Of a stretch of DNA of 64,000 nucleotides, positions 46,001-59,588 are shown piece by piece; the stretch's first letter is position 1, and every line of letters starts with the position of its first letter. This DNA comes from Takifugu bimaculatus. Taxonomy: Eukaryota > Chordata > Actinopteri > Tetraodontiformes > Tetraodontidae. Location of the stretch: NCBI GenBank assembly GCA_004026145.2, contig CP034983.1, positions 9,346,588-9,410,587 of the forward strand, given 5' to 3'. The notes under the pieces were generated by a model that ran no database searches, was not told the DNA's origin, and worked only from the letters and a program-made list of their open reading frames with translations. The position numbers were made by a program, and so were the translations under genes.

Positions 46001-49000
46001 TGTCTCTTTCTTATCCATCTCTTTAGCTTCTTTTAGTGCTTTTTAAAAAAAGAAAAAAATAATTAATGTCATACAAACTGCTCTCCTCTTTCTTCTGGCA
46101 CACATTTTCCTTGAGATGAAGTTTAATGAGGTTAAAGTTGACATCATTTTTATGCCTCCAGACAAAAAAAATAGGTGCAGCTACTGACACTGACACTTTT
46201 GAGCTGTCCACGAGTCGGTTTGTACATATAAAATGAATGTAATTGCAGTTTTCAGGACATAATTAAGGGAATTTATTTAAATTTGGTACAAATGCTGACA
46301 GGGAAAGGTAGAATGTGGATTTGCAAAGGTCAAAGCCACCAAACAGTCTTATATAATCTTGCTACCTAATATATTTTTATTATAGATTAAATTATATTAT
46401 ATTATATTATATTATAACGATTATATTATTTACATTGCATCATTCATAATCATATTAAAATGCAGAGTTCACAGATGTCTTGATTACGTGGACGTAGCGG
46501 TTTCCAGTAGAGCCCAGTAAAATTTAAATGATAGTTCAGATAACTTTCACTAAGCTTGAAATTATGATACCAGGGAAGAATTGTCATGTGATTATATTCC
46601 GATGACTCGTAATAAAGTGAAGATAACACCCAGTGTAGTGATGCAGCAAGAGTGCTTTAGATGAGTTGCAGGTGGAAACTGATAATAGAAGGAATAGTGC
46701 TTTTTCACCTTTACAATGCCAACTTGGAGGTTACAGGGTTCACCATAGTTTGGAACAGATAAAAGCTATTCTTGCCCAATCTCGACAGACAGGAATTCCA
46801 AGGATTAAAATGGATCCTTCATACAATGGATCCTCCTTTTTCTAACAGAAAAAGACAAATTCAAAATGGTATTTGGTGGAGAGTAGAAAACAGAGCCTGC
46901 GAAGCAAAGTTGAGCTCCAGATTCCAGAGTTGTTTCTTATGAGATATGCTGATGCATTGTGGTTGTGCCTCTTGGCTGTGATGCATATGCAAAGAGCTTT
47001 CAAACCTGACTGTCTTTTCAGTCAGTATCAAACAATAATTCAATTTAAAAATCACAGTATTTTACATGGCAATTCTCTCAGCTGATGCCCCATCAGATGC
47101 TGTATACTGGCTCAAGACAGCATTTTTGTAGTCTATTAAATAATTAATGTACTTAGAAACAGTGTTACAGTCAAAGGCCAGCTCAAAGAAGAATGTTTGA
47201 GTAGCGTTGTTGTTACAGAAATAAGTTACGCTTCCATGTTGCCAAGGTAGACGTACTCTAAAGCCTCTAGTGCTGAATTGTCGGATGATACAAAGAGCTG
47301 ACATACACAAAAGAATCATTTTGTGCTGAACTTGTCTGGTTTTGGGGTGAAAGGCAAACTGCAGATTGTGTCTCTGGGTATGTTTTCACTGTGAGGCTGT
47401 GGCCAACATCAACGCTCTTGGCTGCCTCAAAGTTCAAGGTTGTAGCATTCAGAGAGAAGTCTCCATCACTTTTATGAATACAGTCCTTTTTTTATTTCTT
47501 ATATGTAATTTTATTTCTTACATGTAATTTTTTTCTTATATGTATTTTAAACTACAGTGATCCCTCGCTATATCGCGTTTCATCTTTCACGGCTTCGCTG
47601 CTTCACGGATTTTTTTTGCGAGTCGTTCATTGCAGTTCTCAAATATAATCGAAGGTGGCATATCCGTTTTTAAAAATCTTCTTGCTCAGAAAAAGAAAGA
47701 GCGCCAACAACTACCCAAAACAATGTTCTTCTCTCGGAGAAAGACTCCTGCGCCTTCAGTAGAAACAGACGCTACAGCGGAGCGGAGTCAGGACGAAGAG
47801 GCACAGCTGGGACTGTGAAATACGCGAGTGACAATGTTTCCAACCTTGTATTACTAGATTAAAATTATTGTTTTAAACAAATTTTGGGCTTTAAAACAGG
47901 TTTTGATTTTTGGTTTCATTCTATAGTTCAGTATTGCATTGTAAAATAATTTTAAAAAATGAAGCTGACTACTTCACGGATTTCACTTTTCGCGTGTTAT
48001 TTTTGGAACGCAACTCCCGCGATAAACGAGGGATCACTGTATTGACATACTGATAAATGTAACTAATGTTCAGTGATGTAAATGATTGTAGTTGTTGTAA
48101 TTGAAATCCGTGCTGTGACAGAATCAGTCAATTATAACTTAATACATGCATGATGTAACACAAGGTCATCCCGATCAAAACAGGACCAAAAACTTGCATG
48201 AAATGCAGCTGCTGTGAGATGAGCAGACCAGTTGGTCCGGCACAACAAGTTTTGCAACTAGGAATTAAGGTGGTTTCACACCATTCTTGAATGGTTTTTC
48301 ACACAATGTCAGATCTGAGATATGCCCCTGTATGATGCCAAAATGATTCTAACAAATTACCATTCCTGACTGGATATTTTGTGTACTTTTAATGATGTTT
48401 TGGGTGAATAACTGATCTTTGATTGTATTATGTTGGAGGCGAGCTTTACTCCCTAGATAGTTGTTTGCCTGGAGGCCGCCTATCGAGGTCCCCGTCCTTA
48501 CAGAGACATCTGCCCCTTTGTGCACTTGTGGACTCCTAGGTCCTCTGATGTGTTGCCCCCTGGGCCCCCTTCTCTACCTGAGGCTGAGGTAGAGCAGCTG
48601 GGAGCAAAGGCGGGTTGAATGTGAGAAGAGAGCAGTGCTGATCAAAGGGGATCTCGTTTACAGGTGCACAGAGCGATGCTGTGAAATTGGATCAGGCTGC
48701 TTATCTCACTTAGACACCATTTCCCTCATCAAGTGTGTTAGTCTTCCACCTGCTCATCTAGTAAGTCTGCCCCTCAATCATTCACTCACAGATCTCTCTC
48801 TTACAAGGAAGCAGATCAATAATGTAATCAGTGAAGGTTTGCTTGATGAGACAACAACAGGGTTTGTTTCATCTGTCATGGTGTTAAGCAGCTAGCTACA
48901 GAGATGCAGAGTTTTGTGAACACTGCATGGTATACAATTATCAGGTTTCTTGATTCAGATCGGGGTAGTGGGAAAATGTGCTCGTGCAAACCTCCAGCAC

Positions 49001-49785
49001 TTCTGCATTTTAGTTCAGACCTATTGGCAAGGATCAATTATAGTGTTCAAAGAGGTAAAAAGTTCATGTTTTTAAATCTGTCAGTGAGGGGAAAAGAGAA
49101 GGTACGGTGGCATTGGATGATCCAGAATATCAAAAGAGAAGGACAGGGCATTGGTAGAAACGCGGTGGAGCTGGAGAGAAAGAAAATGAGACCTTTGTGC
49201 TGGAAATCAATTCAATTTGAAGGAAGATATCAAAGGTGGCTGTGCAGACACGGTGGCAGATTGTGACTGATAGCAAGCGAGGGTAGGAGGACATCCACAT
49301 AAGGATAATAGTCATTTTAAAACTCTGTGACTGTGTGCCCCAACCTGACTGGCATCCCACCACTAACCTCATCAATAATTGCCCACTATGGACTTTAGCC
49401 CAGAGCTACATGTGCAAGCATGGAGTTTTAAGCATGAAAATGAACATGTACTCTTCCTGCCAGAACATCACCAGTGAAATAGACAATTAAAAAGGTGAAG
49501 GCTGAAATGACAGGTTCATTATTGTGGGAAGGTGTATTATCTCCCAAGCAGCGTGCCGATCGGACAGCACGGAGTGACAGGAAGAGCAGGTATTGAAGCC
49601 TGCAGGGAGGGATTATTATGGCTGGATAATTTACAAGGTCATGTTCTCTGACTGCTTCTACTGCCCCCATAAAACTCTCATCACATCACTGTCAACCGTC
49701 CATTTCTGAACGTGAAGGAACTGCAGTGAGGAGCAGAAATCAACACTTGAGTGTGTGTGTGCGTGTGTGTGTGCGTGTGTGTGTG

Positions 49786-49833
<48 letters not shown>

Positions 49834-52800
49834 GTTGCTATGGAGAAGCTTTAGAAATCTATATGTCACTTATTGAGTTGAAGATGCCTATAGAACTTAA
49901 CTTGGAGGGCTTCACTTTTTACTTTTTTTGTTTGTTTTAACGTAAAGCAAAATGAGCTGAGTGAATGACTGACAGCAATAAATTCGGTTAGAACCTGAAC
50001 CCTCAAACACTCAACTATGTGTTGTGAGTGTAGAGGCCTGTACAAGTAAATGACTGACAGCTGGAGTTTTCCTCCTTCTCTGAGACCTTATCTTAAAATC
50101 TTCTCAGCCCTTGAACTCTGTCAGAGATAATGAGCCGTACGTTCCAGTCGTTCCTTAACAGGAAACAATGATAACAGTTGGTGGAGGTTATGAATAAAAG
50201 AGCAACCTCGAGTTTCTTATTACGTCTGCACAAACACTTTTGGATTCTGTCTGCTGAAGAACGACCTGTTCAATTGTGGCAAAGACAAATCTTCATTTAT
50301 CTGTATCTACCAGCAACATTTTCTTGTGAGTGTCTTTTCTTGTGTTTGGGTATCATGGAGGGATAAGACGTGTTAAAATGAACTTTTGACATCAAACAGC
50401 TTTGGAGGTGCTCTGGTTGAGAGGTGGGGGACTACCTCGGCTAACATATAGAAGAAACAACCATTCAGAGCTAGCGTTGACGAACATCCTGATATCCAAA
50501 TGCATTTCCTTGGACTGTGGGAGGACCTGAAAAGAGTCCACTCAGACAACAAAACATGCAAACTTTGGGGGTTCCATACTGGAGCCTTATTACTGTGAAG
50601 CAACAATTACTAATATACAAAATATAAAGAATATATTACTTTTTAAAAATGATAAACATTTTAATTATCATTGGTACCTTTGCAAGATTGGCAAAGCTAT
50701 AGATATGCCAGACTGTATTGGTATCGGTGTAATAACCACTTTAACCTTGACCTTTGATCTTTAAATGCAATCACTTCATCCTTAAGGGTGTGCTTCATGT
50801 ACCTAATTTAAAATAATCCCCTTAAAGACACACTGTGGCCACCATCAACGCCAAAGGCTACAGTGATTTTTTTTTTTTTTTTTTTTACATTAGTTTTATG
50901 GATATTTCATAGTTAATTCTGGTAGCATTTGTAACATGTTCCAAGAAAATTGCCCCAAATGGCCTCGAGATGCTAAAATTAGACTCTATTTGTGATTTAC
51001 TCCTGCTCAAACTACAATCTACAATCTTTTCCAGATTGTGATGTTAAAAAAGCCACATGTTCACATGCACGCATGCAGTGGATGACAGACCTTGGATCAG
51101 AAAACACTGGACTCATGACCACTCACTCCTTTTTTGAAGACTTCAGACATTTTTAAGCAAAGTAGTACAAAAACTTCACATTATTCTTTGAAGTTCTTGT
51201 CTTGTTTGCATTGTAGCAGTTTGAAACAGGAAAAACAGACGGTGTGAAACTGGAGATGGAAAAGAATGTGCTCAGAAATACATGCATTAGCAAATACTTT
51301 GCATCTGATTAAGTGAACCTTGAGTCTTATTTCAAATAAAGCAAATAGCTCCATTTTATGATCTTGAAATCAGAAAAGAAAGTTAGTCTTGTGTCATTTT
51401 CAAAGGGTTATTGTGATATTTTTATTATATTTTCTCTGGCAGTTGGTTTGTTTGTCTAAAATTATCAATTTGGACAATTCATCAATTCATCATTTAGAAG
51501 CAATGTAAATGCATTTCTTAATCCACAGTGCTGTGTTCACACATGCTGTTTTGTAGGACCATCTGACAGACGTAAAGATAAAAAGATTCACTGAGATTAT
51601 GCCGCATGTCTCTTAAGATAAGTCAGAAGAAGAATCTTGGCACAGTAGAAGAAATTTTGAAAAGTGCACTTGGGCAAACACAAAACACATGCACATATTC
51701 ACTGCAAACAGCATACTCAACCTTATTAGACATTCCTTTTTGCACTTGTGAATGACAGGTCACGTTTAATTATTCATCACTGCAGTGTTGCATTCAGTGT
51801 CAAATAATACATTCTGCTCTCGCAAAGGAAAGGCTTCCTGGATGTAAAAACAGAATTTTGAATGACATCAGGTTCTGAATGCACCCTTTAGTCTTGGCAC
51901 CTATCACTGAAGTGGTGCACATAAGTAACTCTGCGTTTGTTGAAGATAGAAAAGTAACTTTTGGTGATTAATACTCACATGTAGTTGCACCAGTAATGAA
52001 AACCTTCACTGTGTTTGTCTCTCTGCAGCCATTTTGAAGGCATGTGCTGATGGAGCTGCCAATCATCTTTACAGCATAACTGCTGGAGACAGAGACAGGT
52101 CAGTCTGTGACAGCTAATGTGGCCCACTTATCCTCCAGTTCCATGTTGTGTATTTTCTACAGAAGCACCACTGTATTGTCAGTGTCTGAGGGAAAAATGA
52201 AATTTTATGAATAAGCTTTCTCGTCTGTGCGCTTCCTGCTGTGTGTTTTCAATGTGTGTGTCAAATGGACCTGTGCTATAAGGATCTGGCTTCGGTGCAT
52301 CCCTGAAGTGTCAAAGCTTTCACATTCGCACCCAGAGCGCAAGCAAGTTGTGTTAGGCTGTGAATGTGACGCGTGAATGTCAGTGTCGCACTGTTGCCAT
52401 CACAGCTGTCCAACGTTGTAGATATCTCAAGGGTGAACATTCATTTTGAGAGCCATTTACCCTTTCTTACCATGAAAATAGATACTACTTCTTCTCCTCC
52501 TTTTTTTTCTTCTTCTTCCTCCTCTTCTTCTTCCTCTCCCTCCTCCACTTCTTGTTTTTGCTCTGATTCCTTGTCTTATTTCAGTGTTTTTTTTGGGTAT
52601 TTTTACCATTGGCTTAACCTTCGTCTAGTATTATTATAATAATAGTATATTTTTCTAATAATTTTTACATGCACATGTTTTGTACACGATGTGTATATGA
52701 CTTTTTTCAGACAGATCAGAGTAATGATATACATAGTTAAATAATATATGTGAATCAGATGCGTCATTTCTGTCTGTTTGACACAGCTGATACCCCCCCA

Positions 52801-55800
52801 CACACACACACACACACCCAAGCAGCTGACAGCCAGAAGCCTCTTAACAAAGGTCTTGAAAACAGCACCACTTGCTCAAAAAGTTATTTATAAAACCCAG
52901 AGCAATGGATAAAAAAAATGAAGGATGATGATGATGGGAGAAAAGCAGAATGTTTATGGGTTGTAGTATATAAATCAATCACCATGAAGTTAAAATGTAC
53001 TTAACCTAACATTACAGTAACTAATGAGCTACAGGGAGGAAGAGGAGGGATAAAGAGTGAGATGGCAGTAATCAATCAAAGGCTGGTTTTTATGAGTGCC
53101 GGCAACAGAGACAGTACTCGAGTGCTCATTCAAATAAAGGGGGGAAGATTAGAGGTTTAAAAAAATAATAAAAAACATCAGCAGTGTTGTGTGTTAGTGG
53201 GCATCTTCTACACTTTTCACTCCTAAATCAACCCACCCCCATTAAATAAACTTCATTCAAGGAGATTTAGAGATGTTAAGGTTACAGCCGACCTGTGGTC
53301 AGTTCAGGGTTGATTTCAAACACAGTGGTGTAATGGAGTACAGTTTCATTATTTTTTCTAGAACAATCATAATTTCTGCTTGTGGTTTACTTCATTACAT
53401 AAGCTTTCAAAAAAAAAAAAAGGCAAACAGATGCAAATCTTGTGTGTTTATTTGCAGCATCAACTGAAAAATGAGTTGCAGATGGTGTTGAGATTTTGAA
53501 CATGCAAATGATGGCAAAGTTTTGGTGAACAGCTACTGTTTTGATACAGCACTGCTGACTCTGGGCAGATGTGGCAAGGTAGGTAGCACATCACAGACTA
53601 CAGGACCAGCACCATCAGCCCCAACAACAGCCTAACGGACAACCTCAATACCTTTTACACCCACTTCGAAACCTTAAGCACACTTCGAGACCTTAAGCAC
53701 ACAGAGAGGCGACATATACACACTGGGACACCCCCCCTCTCCCCCACCAACCGTATCATCAGACCAACTACACAGAGCCCTGAGGAAGACCAACCCCCGC
53801 AAGGCAGCTGGACCAGATAACATCCCTGAGCGGGCCCTCAGAGCATGTGCCAACGAGCTGGCTGATGTTCTCACCTCCATCTTCAACCTTTCCTTTAGCC
53901 TGAGCATTGTTCCACTCTGCTTCAAAACCACAACCATCGTCCCCCTCCCCAAGAAGAGTCCACCCACCTGCATGAATGACTACAGGCCAGTAGCACTCAC
54001 TCCAATCATTATGATTTGTTTCAAGAGAGTGGTGCTGACCCACATTCAGAGCAGCATACCGGACACCCTGGACCTCCTGCAGTATGCCTACCAGCCCAAC
54101 AGGTCCACCTCAGATGCTGTCGCTGCTGCCCTCCACTATTCCCTCCTCCATCTAGAAAATAAAGATTCTTACATCAGGATATTCTTTATCGACTACAGCT
54201 CTGCCTTGAACACGGTCCCTCACAAACTCACCCACAAACTGTCCATACTTGGTCTGCACCCTACCCTCTATGACTGGCTCCTGGACTTTCTGACTGGCAG
54301 GCCTCAGTCTGTCACGAAATAGGACTTCAACCAGCATCACCACAAACATTGGCACCCCTCAGGGATGTGTCCTCAGCCCCATCCTCTACACCCTGTGTCA
54401 CCTCCGACAAGGACAACATCATCCTAAAGTTCACGGACGACACCGCAGTGATAGGGACGGGGTGACTGACGGGGACGAGGCGGCCTATAGAAGGGAGGTG
54501 GCCAGTTTGGTGTCATGGTGCGAGGACAACAACCTCACCCTCAACACAGACCAGATGAAGGAGATGACAGGGGACATGAGGAAGGAGAGGAGACTTCATT
54601 GGCCACTAGTCATCCGGGAGCTTGAAGTGGAGAGGGTGAGCAGCTTCAATAACCTGGGCGTCCAAATCAGTGAGGACCTTAACTGGACATGTAACAACAC
54701 ACAGCTGGACAGGAGGGCTCAACAGCGGCTGTACTTCATGAGGAGGCTGAGGAAGTTTGGCATGTCGCAGGAAATCCTCAGTAACAAATGCCCGCAGAAA
54801 GTGGTGAAGACTGAGTGGAGAAGCTCACCAGGACTCCGCTGCCCTCCCTGCAGAGCATCTACCACCGCCGAGTCCCCAGTAGAGCTGCCTCCATCTTGAA
54901 GGACCCCACCCACTCCCAGCACGGACTGTTCACACTTCTGCCCTCAGGTCAGCGGTACAGAAGTGTGAAATGCAGGAATTCCAGGCTGAAGAACTCTCAC
55001 TATCCAACTGCCATCAGACTCCTGAACAGTTGACAGGACCTACAACCACAGACTACCTCACACAATAGATTTACACACATTCCTCTGTTGCACATTTGCA
55101 CATATCTGCACTGCACTTGCACATTACTATTATTTGTATATACTACATGTTTATTCCTGCACAGTTTGTACTTTGTTTTATTGTATTTCAATTGCTGTAA
55201 CAAAAGTATTTCTGGACTATTTCTTTTTGCAATATTTTTTGTACTATTTTTATACTACTTTTTTTTAACGTTTGTTCTGGCATTTCTCGTGGGCAGCAAT
55301 GTAAGACTTTCGCTGTACGAGGAACTTTTTTGTACATATGACAATGATATATGTTTGAGGTGATATGTACTTACTGCCATTGTGTGTTTCCATTACAAAA
55401 TAATAAATGTTCTAGAGCTTCTGTTGCCTCTCACTGGCACATGAACTCAGTCGATGGATGACCTGCTACGATTACAAAGAACAGTGCTACATAATGTTCT
55501 GTCTAAACTGAAGAGAGATGTGGATGTGTTGATATGGACATTGAGGTGGACTCTTAAATACCTTTGTTTGCTTCCTTTGCAGCTCATGCACAGTGAAACT
55601 AAGATTTAAGTATCAATCCCTCAAATCGATGTTGGGTGAATAACCTGCTTTTACTTTAATGTTTATCTGATTTTCAGCTCATTTTAGACCTTCACTGTTT
55701 AACTGACCAGTCATTCATAAAGAAAGTACTCTCACCTTTGCTAAAGTATTATTTAGCTTTGTTTGACTTGGCTGCTCAGACCTTCTGGCATTCTTCTAAA

Positions 55801-58800
55801 AGTAATCCCATATTTTCTCCCCTTCTAAACAAAATTGTGTTGTGTATAATTCCTGCGTCTCATCAAATCCTCTGTGAGAATAGGAAGCCAAGAGATGGAT
55901 GAAGAGGAATGGGAACGTTGAATGTGGGAGGCGATAATTGCTCAGAAGCAGAGTGTATAAAATCTCCAGCCTAGCACGGATGTCTGTGTGGAATTACTCC
56001 AGCAGGAGGAGGTGTTAGAGCTTGTGCATGTGTGGAAGGGATTTTAGGAGCAGTAGTCAGCATTGTGTATGCATTTTGGGGTGTCACTGATAATGCTGTC
56101 AGCTTCAGCAAATGAAGGTGTCAGCAGCTCGACTACTTATTTTTTTAATGCTTAGTGGCATATCAATATCTCCCTCTGACAGTATTACTTTTTATTTGCT
56201 TGACAAAAGTTCGTGTTGAAGGAGAAGATTGTTTTTCTGAGAGAGCCGTGTAAGTTGACATGTGCCGTGTCCAAAGTCACTCCCTGCTTCCTATATAGTG
56301 CACTAACAAGGGTGTTTGACACCTTCAGGGCTGACCAAATTGTTAACTGAGGATCACTGTACCCTGTTTAGCTAATTCAAAGTATCACCTGATAAAATAA
56401 AGCATTAAGGATGTAGTTCTGTGTTAACCAACAAACCACAAGTGAGTGATTCATACTTATTAATCAGTAAAGGAAAATATATTTGACTAGCGCCAATGTT
56501 GATCTGATCTGATCTTGTAAGTATTGGTGATTGTGTTAGTATTGTTTTCATTTATTTATTTTTTAAATATTGCTACCATTAATTTGCATTCCTTTATTAT
56601 TATTAATTTAAGGCCCACTGTAGACCAGCTGTTCACGAATAAATATGCTACAACATCTACCAAAATGTAACGATGTGTTTAACGAAAGGTCTTGTTTTTT
56701 ACATAATAGCTAATAACTGCTTTTATTATTTTAGCCATGAGACATTTATAAAATATTGACAGACCTCTTGGTGAGTTACTAAATTCTTTTTCAGTATTGG
56801 TCACAAACAGTACATAACTCTTGTCAGGCATTCTTTTACAGGTCACAGATTTTAGCCATTCACAGTGCAAGGCCGCAGAGCACAACTTTTAAAATAATAT
56901 ATTGGCTATATGGCGGTGCTGTGGCTGCCATACCCATTGGAAATTCCTGCCCTGGCTTTTTTAGAACGTCTGATGATTCATGCTCCAAGGTCAAAATTAT
57001 CTCTTGACTCCAAATTTAAAAGAACCAGCCATCTTTTTCAGAAGAAAATAAAGCAAATAATATAAAACAGCACACATCTTGATCTGAGACTAAGGAGAAG
57101 AATGTAAATAAATCAAAAAAGAGTCAAAGTCATACTCCAACCATCATGATTGCTGTTAATATGCTTCAGCCACATTAAAACAAGAGCCATACACCATCAC
57201 AGGCGGCACCTTGAAAATGTAATCAGAACCAGCTCCTTTTGAGGGAAGAGGGGAAATTCATCTATCCCTTTTTACTTTAAATTTAGAACACTTACATCAA
57301 AAGATGGCAATTAGTAATTCTTCTTAACAGTAATGCCCAAAACATTTTTTAATCTCTGGTCGTCTGCGTCTGGTTGCTTTTTTTGACAGCTAGTTTTTAC
57401 CTACAGTTCACATCATTTTTAATATGAGCCAGACTGCCGACTGTGTCAAAGCATTTGCTATTACTTGTTTATGCACTTTGGTCATTGTTGTTCTCATCTG
57501 GGAAAATTTCTTCATCCAACTCCATGGATCCTCTCTGATTGGGAGAATGAAAGGACGAGAGGGAATAATCAGTGACACATCTACTCAGCCGATGAAGAAG
57601 AGAAGAGAGAAAGAAGAAGACTGCTTATCATGCTGTGATGAAGGAGATAATGGAAGAAGGAACCACACACAAAGCAACATTTAGTTGTGATTAAGTAGTC
57701 ATATGGAAGGATGGCATTAGGATTTAATAGAACTGGAATATAGTCCACAAGAAAACATGTTTTGGTGGTCTAATAAATGAGGGAGATGGAGGGAGCTTCT
57801 TTTAATTCAAGTATTGGAGAGCACAAACGAGACTGGATGGGAATCTAACGAAGGAAGCAGCCCTGGAAGGAGGAAAAAGTGGGTGAAGAGGAGAGGGACC
57901 CATGTGCAGGCTGATAGCCAAATACAAACACAGGCAAAGGTCACACCGCCAGCCGTACCACCCAATACTCAGTCAGACTGGTGGTAAAATGCTCTATTTC
58001 CCATCCAAATTAAAGTGTCAGTTAATATTAATGTGGACGCGAAGAGTGCCAAGCACACAATGCATGGACACACAAACAGCATTTACGCTCACAGACACGA
58101 GTTTGGAATTTCAAATCCCACCCTGACCAGCCGTTGTCAGTTGATGGAGTCATGCGCACGGGTCACGGAGGGATGTGAGTCTGATCAGGCCCAATGTCAC
58201 GTCTCATCCCATCTGTCTCATGAAGGCTATTTCTAAAGTGAGATGCAGTTGTGGGTGGCTGTTGTTTAAAGAAGCAAAAAAAGTGCTTTTACGGAAATGG
58301 AGGTGAATTTGTGCAGACTAGGAAAGTCGAATCGCTTTGTACCACAGATGACCGCTGGTGTGTCCTTATTTGTCCTGCTGTATCTTGTTGGCATAAATGG
58401 GAACAGTGGGAAGGAAGGGTAGGGATAATCCCTCAGTATCTGTTACTTCAACCAAGCAGAACATTGCTATTGGCTCTTGCTGGGGAACGGCCAAGCACAC
58501 ATGCACACACACGCACGCGAACAAACAAATATACCATCCGTCCAACCATGAAATCGTAATGTAAGGCATCTTAGTGCTTCCAGATAGTGGCAACGGCATC
58601 CCTGCTTGGTCTTGCTCTTTGCACAGAATAAACAAAGTGCTGTCTGTCTTTGCTCTAATAAAAATGTTCTACCCGGTAGATGCTGGCACATTTGCGGTCT
58701 TTCCAGCGATGGCTCCGGTGGGCCACGTTAATTCCTAAAGCCTGGCAGTGCATGTTGCCTCAAAACAAAGTGTGTTTTTTTTCTGGTTGAGTGAAAGGCA

Positions 58801-59529
58801 TTGTGAAATTTATATTCAGAAAAGCCTAGATGTGCAGTTGTAATCTTCTTAATTACCTTTATTAACATTGTGTTGTACCTAGGTTATTGTTGATGACATT
58901 CTGAATGACTAACTACTTGTTATCATCGATTTGTTCAGTGGGTGTTTACACTGAGTGGAAAGGTACAGGGAAGCCTACAGCTGGCTGAATCAAATGTCAG
59001 CCCTTTAGATTGGAATTTTTATATTATTTTTTCAAATCTGTAATTGCTTTTTATAAATACTGGGCACATACAGTGGACTCTGGAGTAAAAAGGTTCTAAA
59101 GCTTTTTAATTTTATGAATACCAATGAATCTTTAGTTTAAGCAGCCAATTCATTTTTTTGATAAACCAAATATATCAGTTTTAATTATTTGTGGTATTAC
59201 GTGCATATTGCCTTTAATTTGATTATATAATTTATCAATAATGTATTACTAGTTTGTTTATTTTGGGCTTCTTTTTGTAAGACAAATGCACTGAGGCTCA
59301 TAAGTAAAACAGATGTTTGTTTTCCACCAGAAAATGTCCCCAATCTGAACCCCTTAGAGAATCTGTTGTGCTACATTCTAGCACTAAAAGTTGAGCAGCT
59401 ATTTAATCACTCACAACAAATGTTAGCGATATTAATGATTGATGATATAAGTTTTATATTTGTAGCCTAGACCTTTGATTTTCTTAAGGATGGTTGCTAT
59501 CAGATTCAGTGCTTCACCAACACTGTTGG

Positions 59530-59588
<59 letters not shown>

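Noticed and set aside
57424..57684. 86-codon frame with a possible membrane helix
   Set aside because: It sits in a tpk1 intron, has no neighbours or family match, and is within the chance range for 64 kb.
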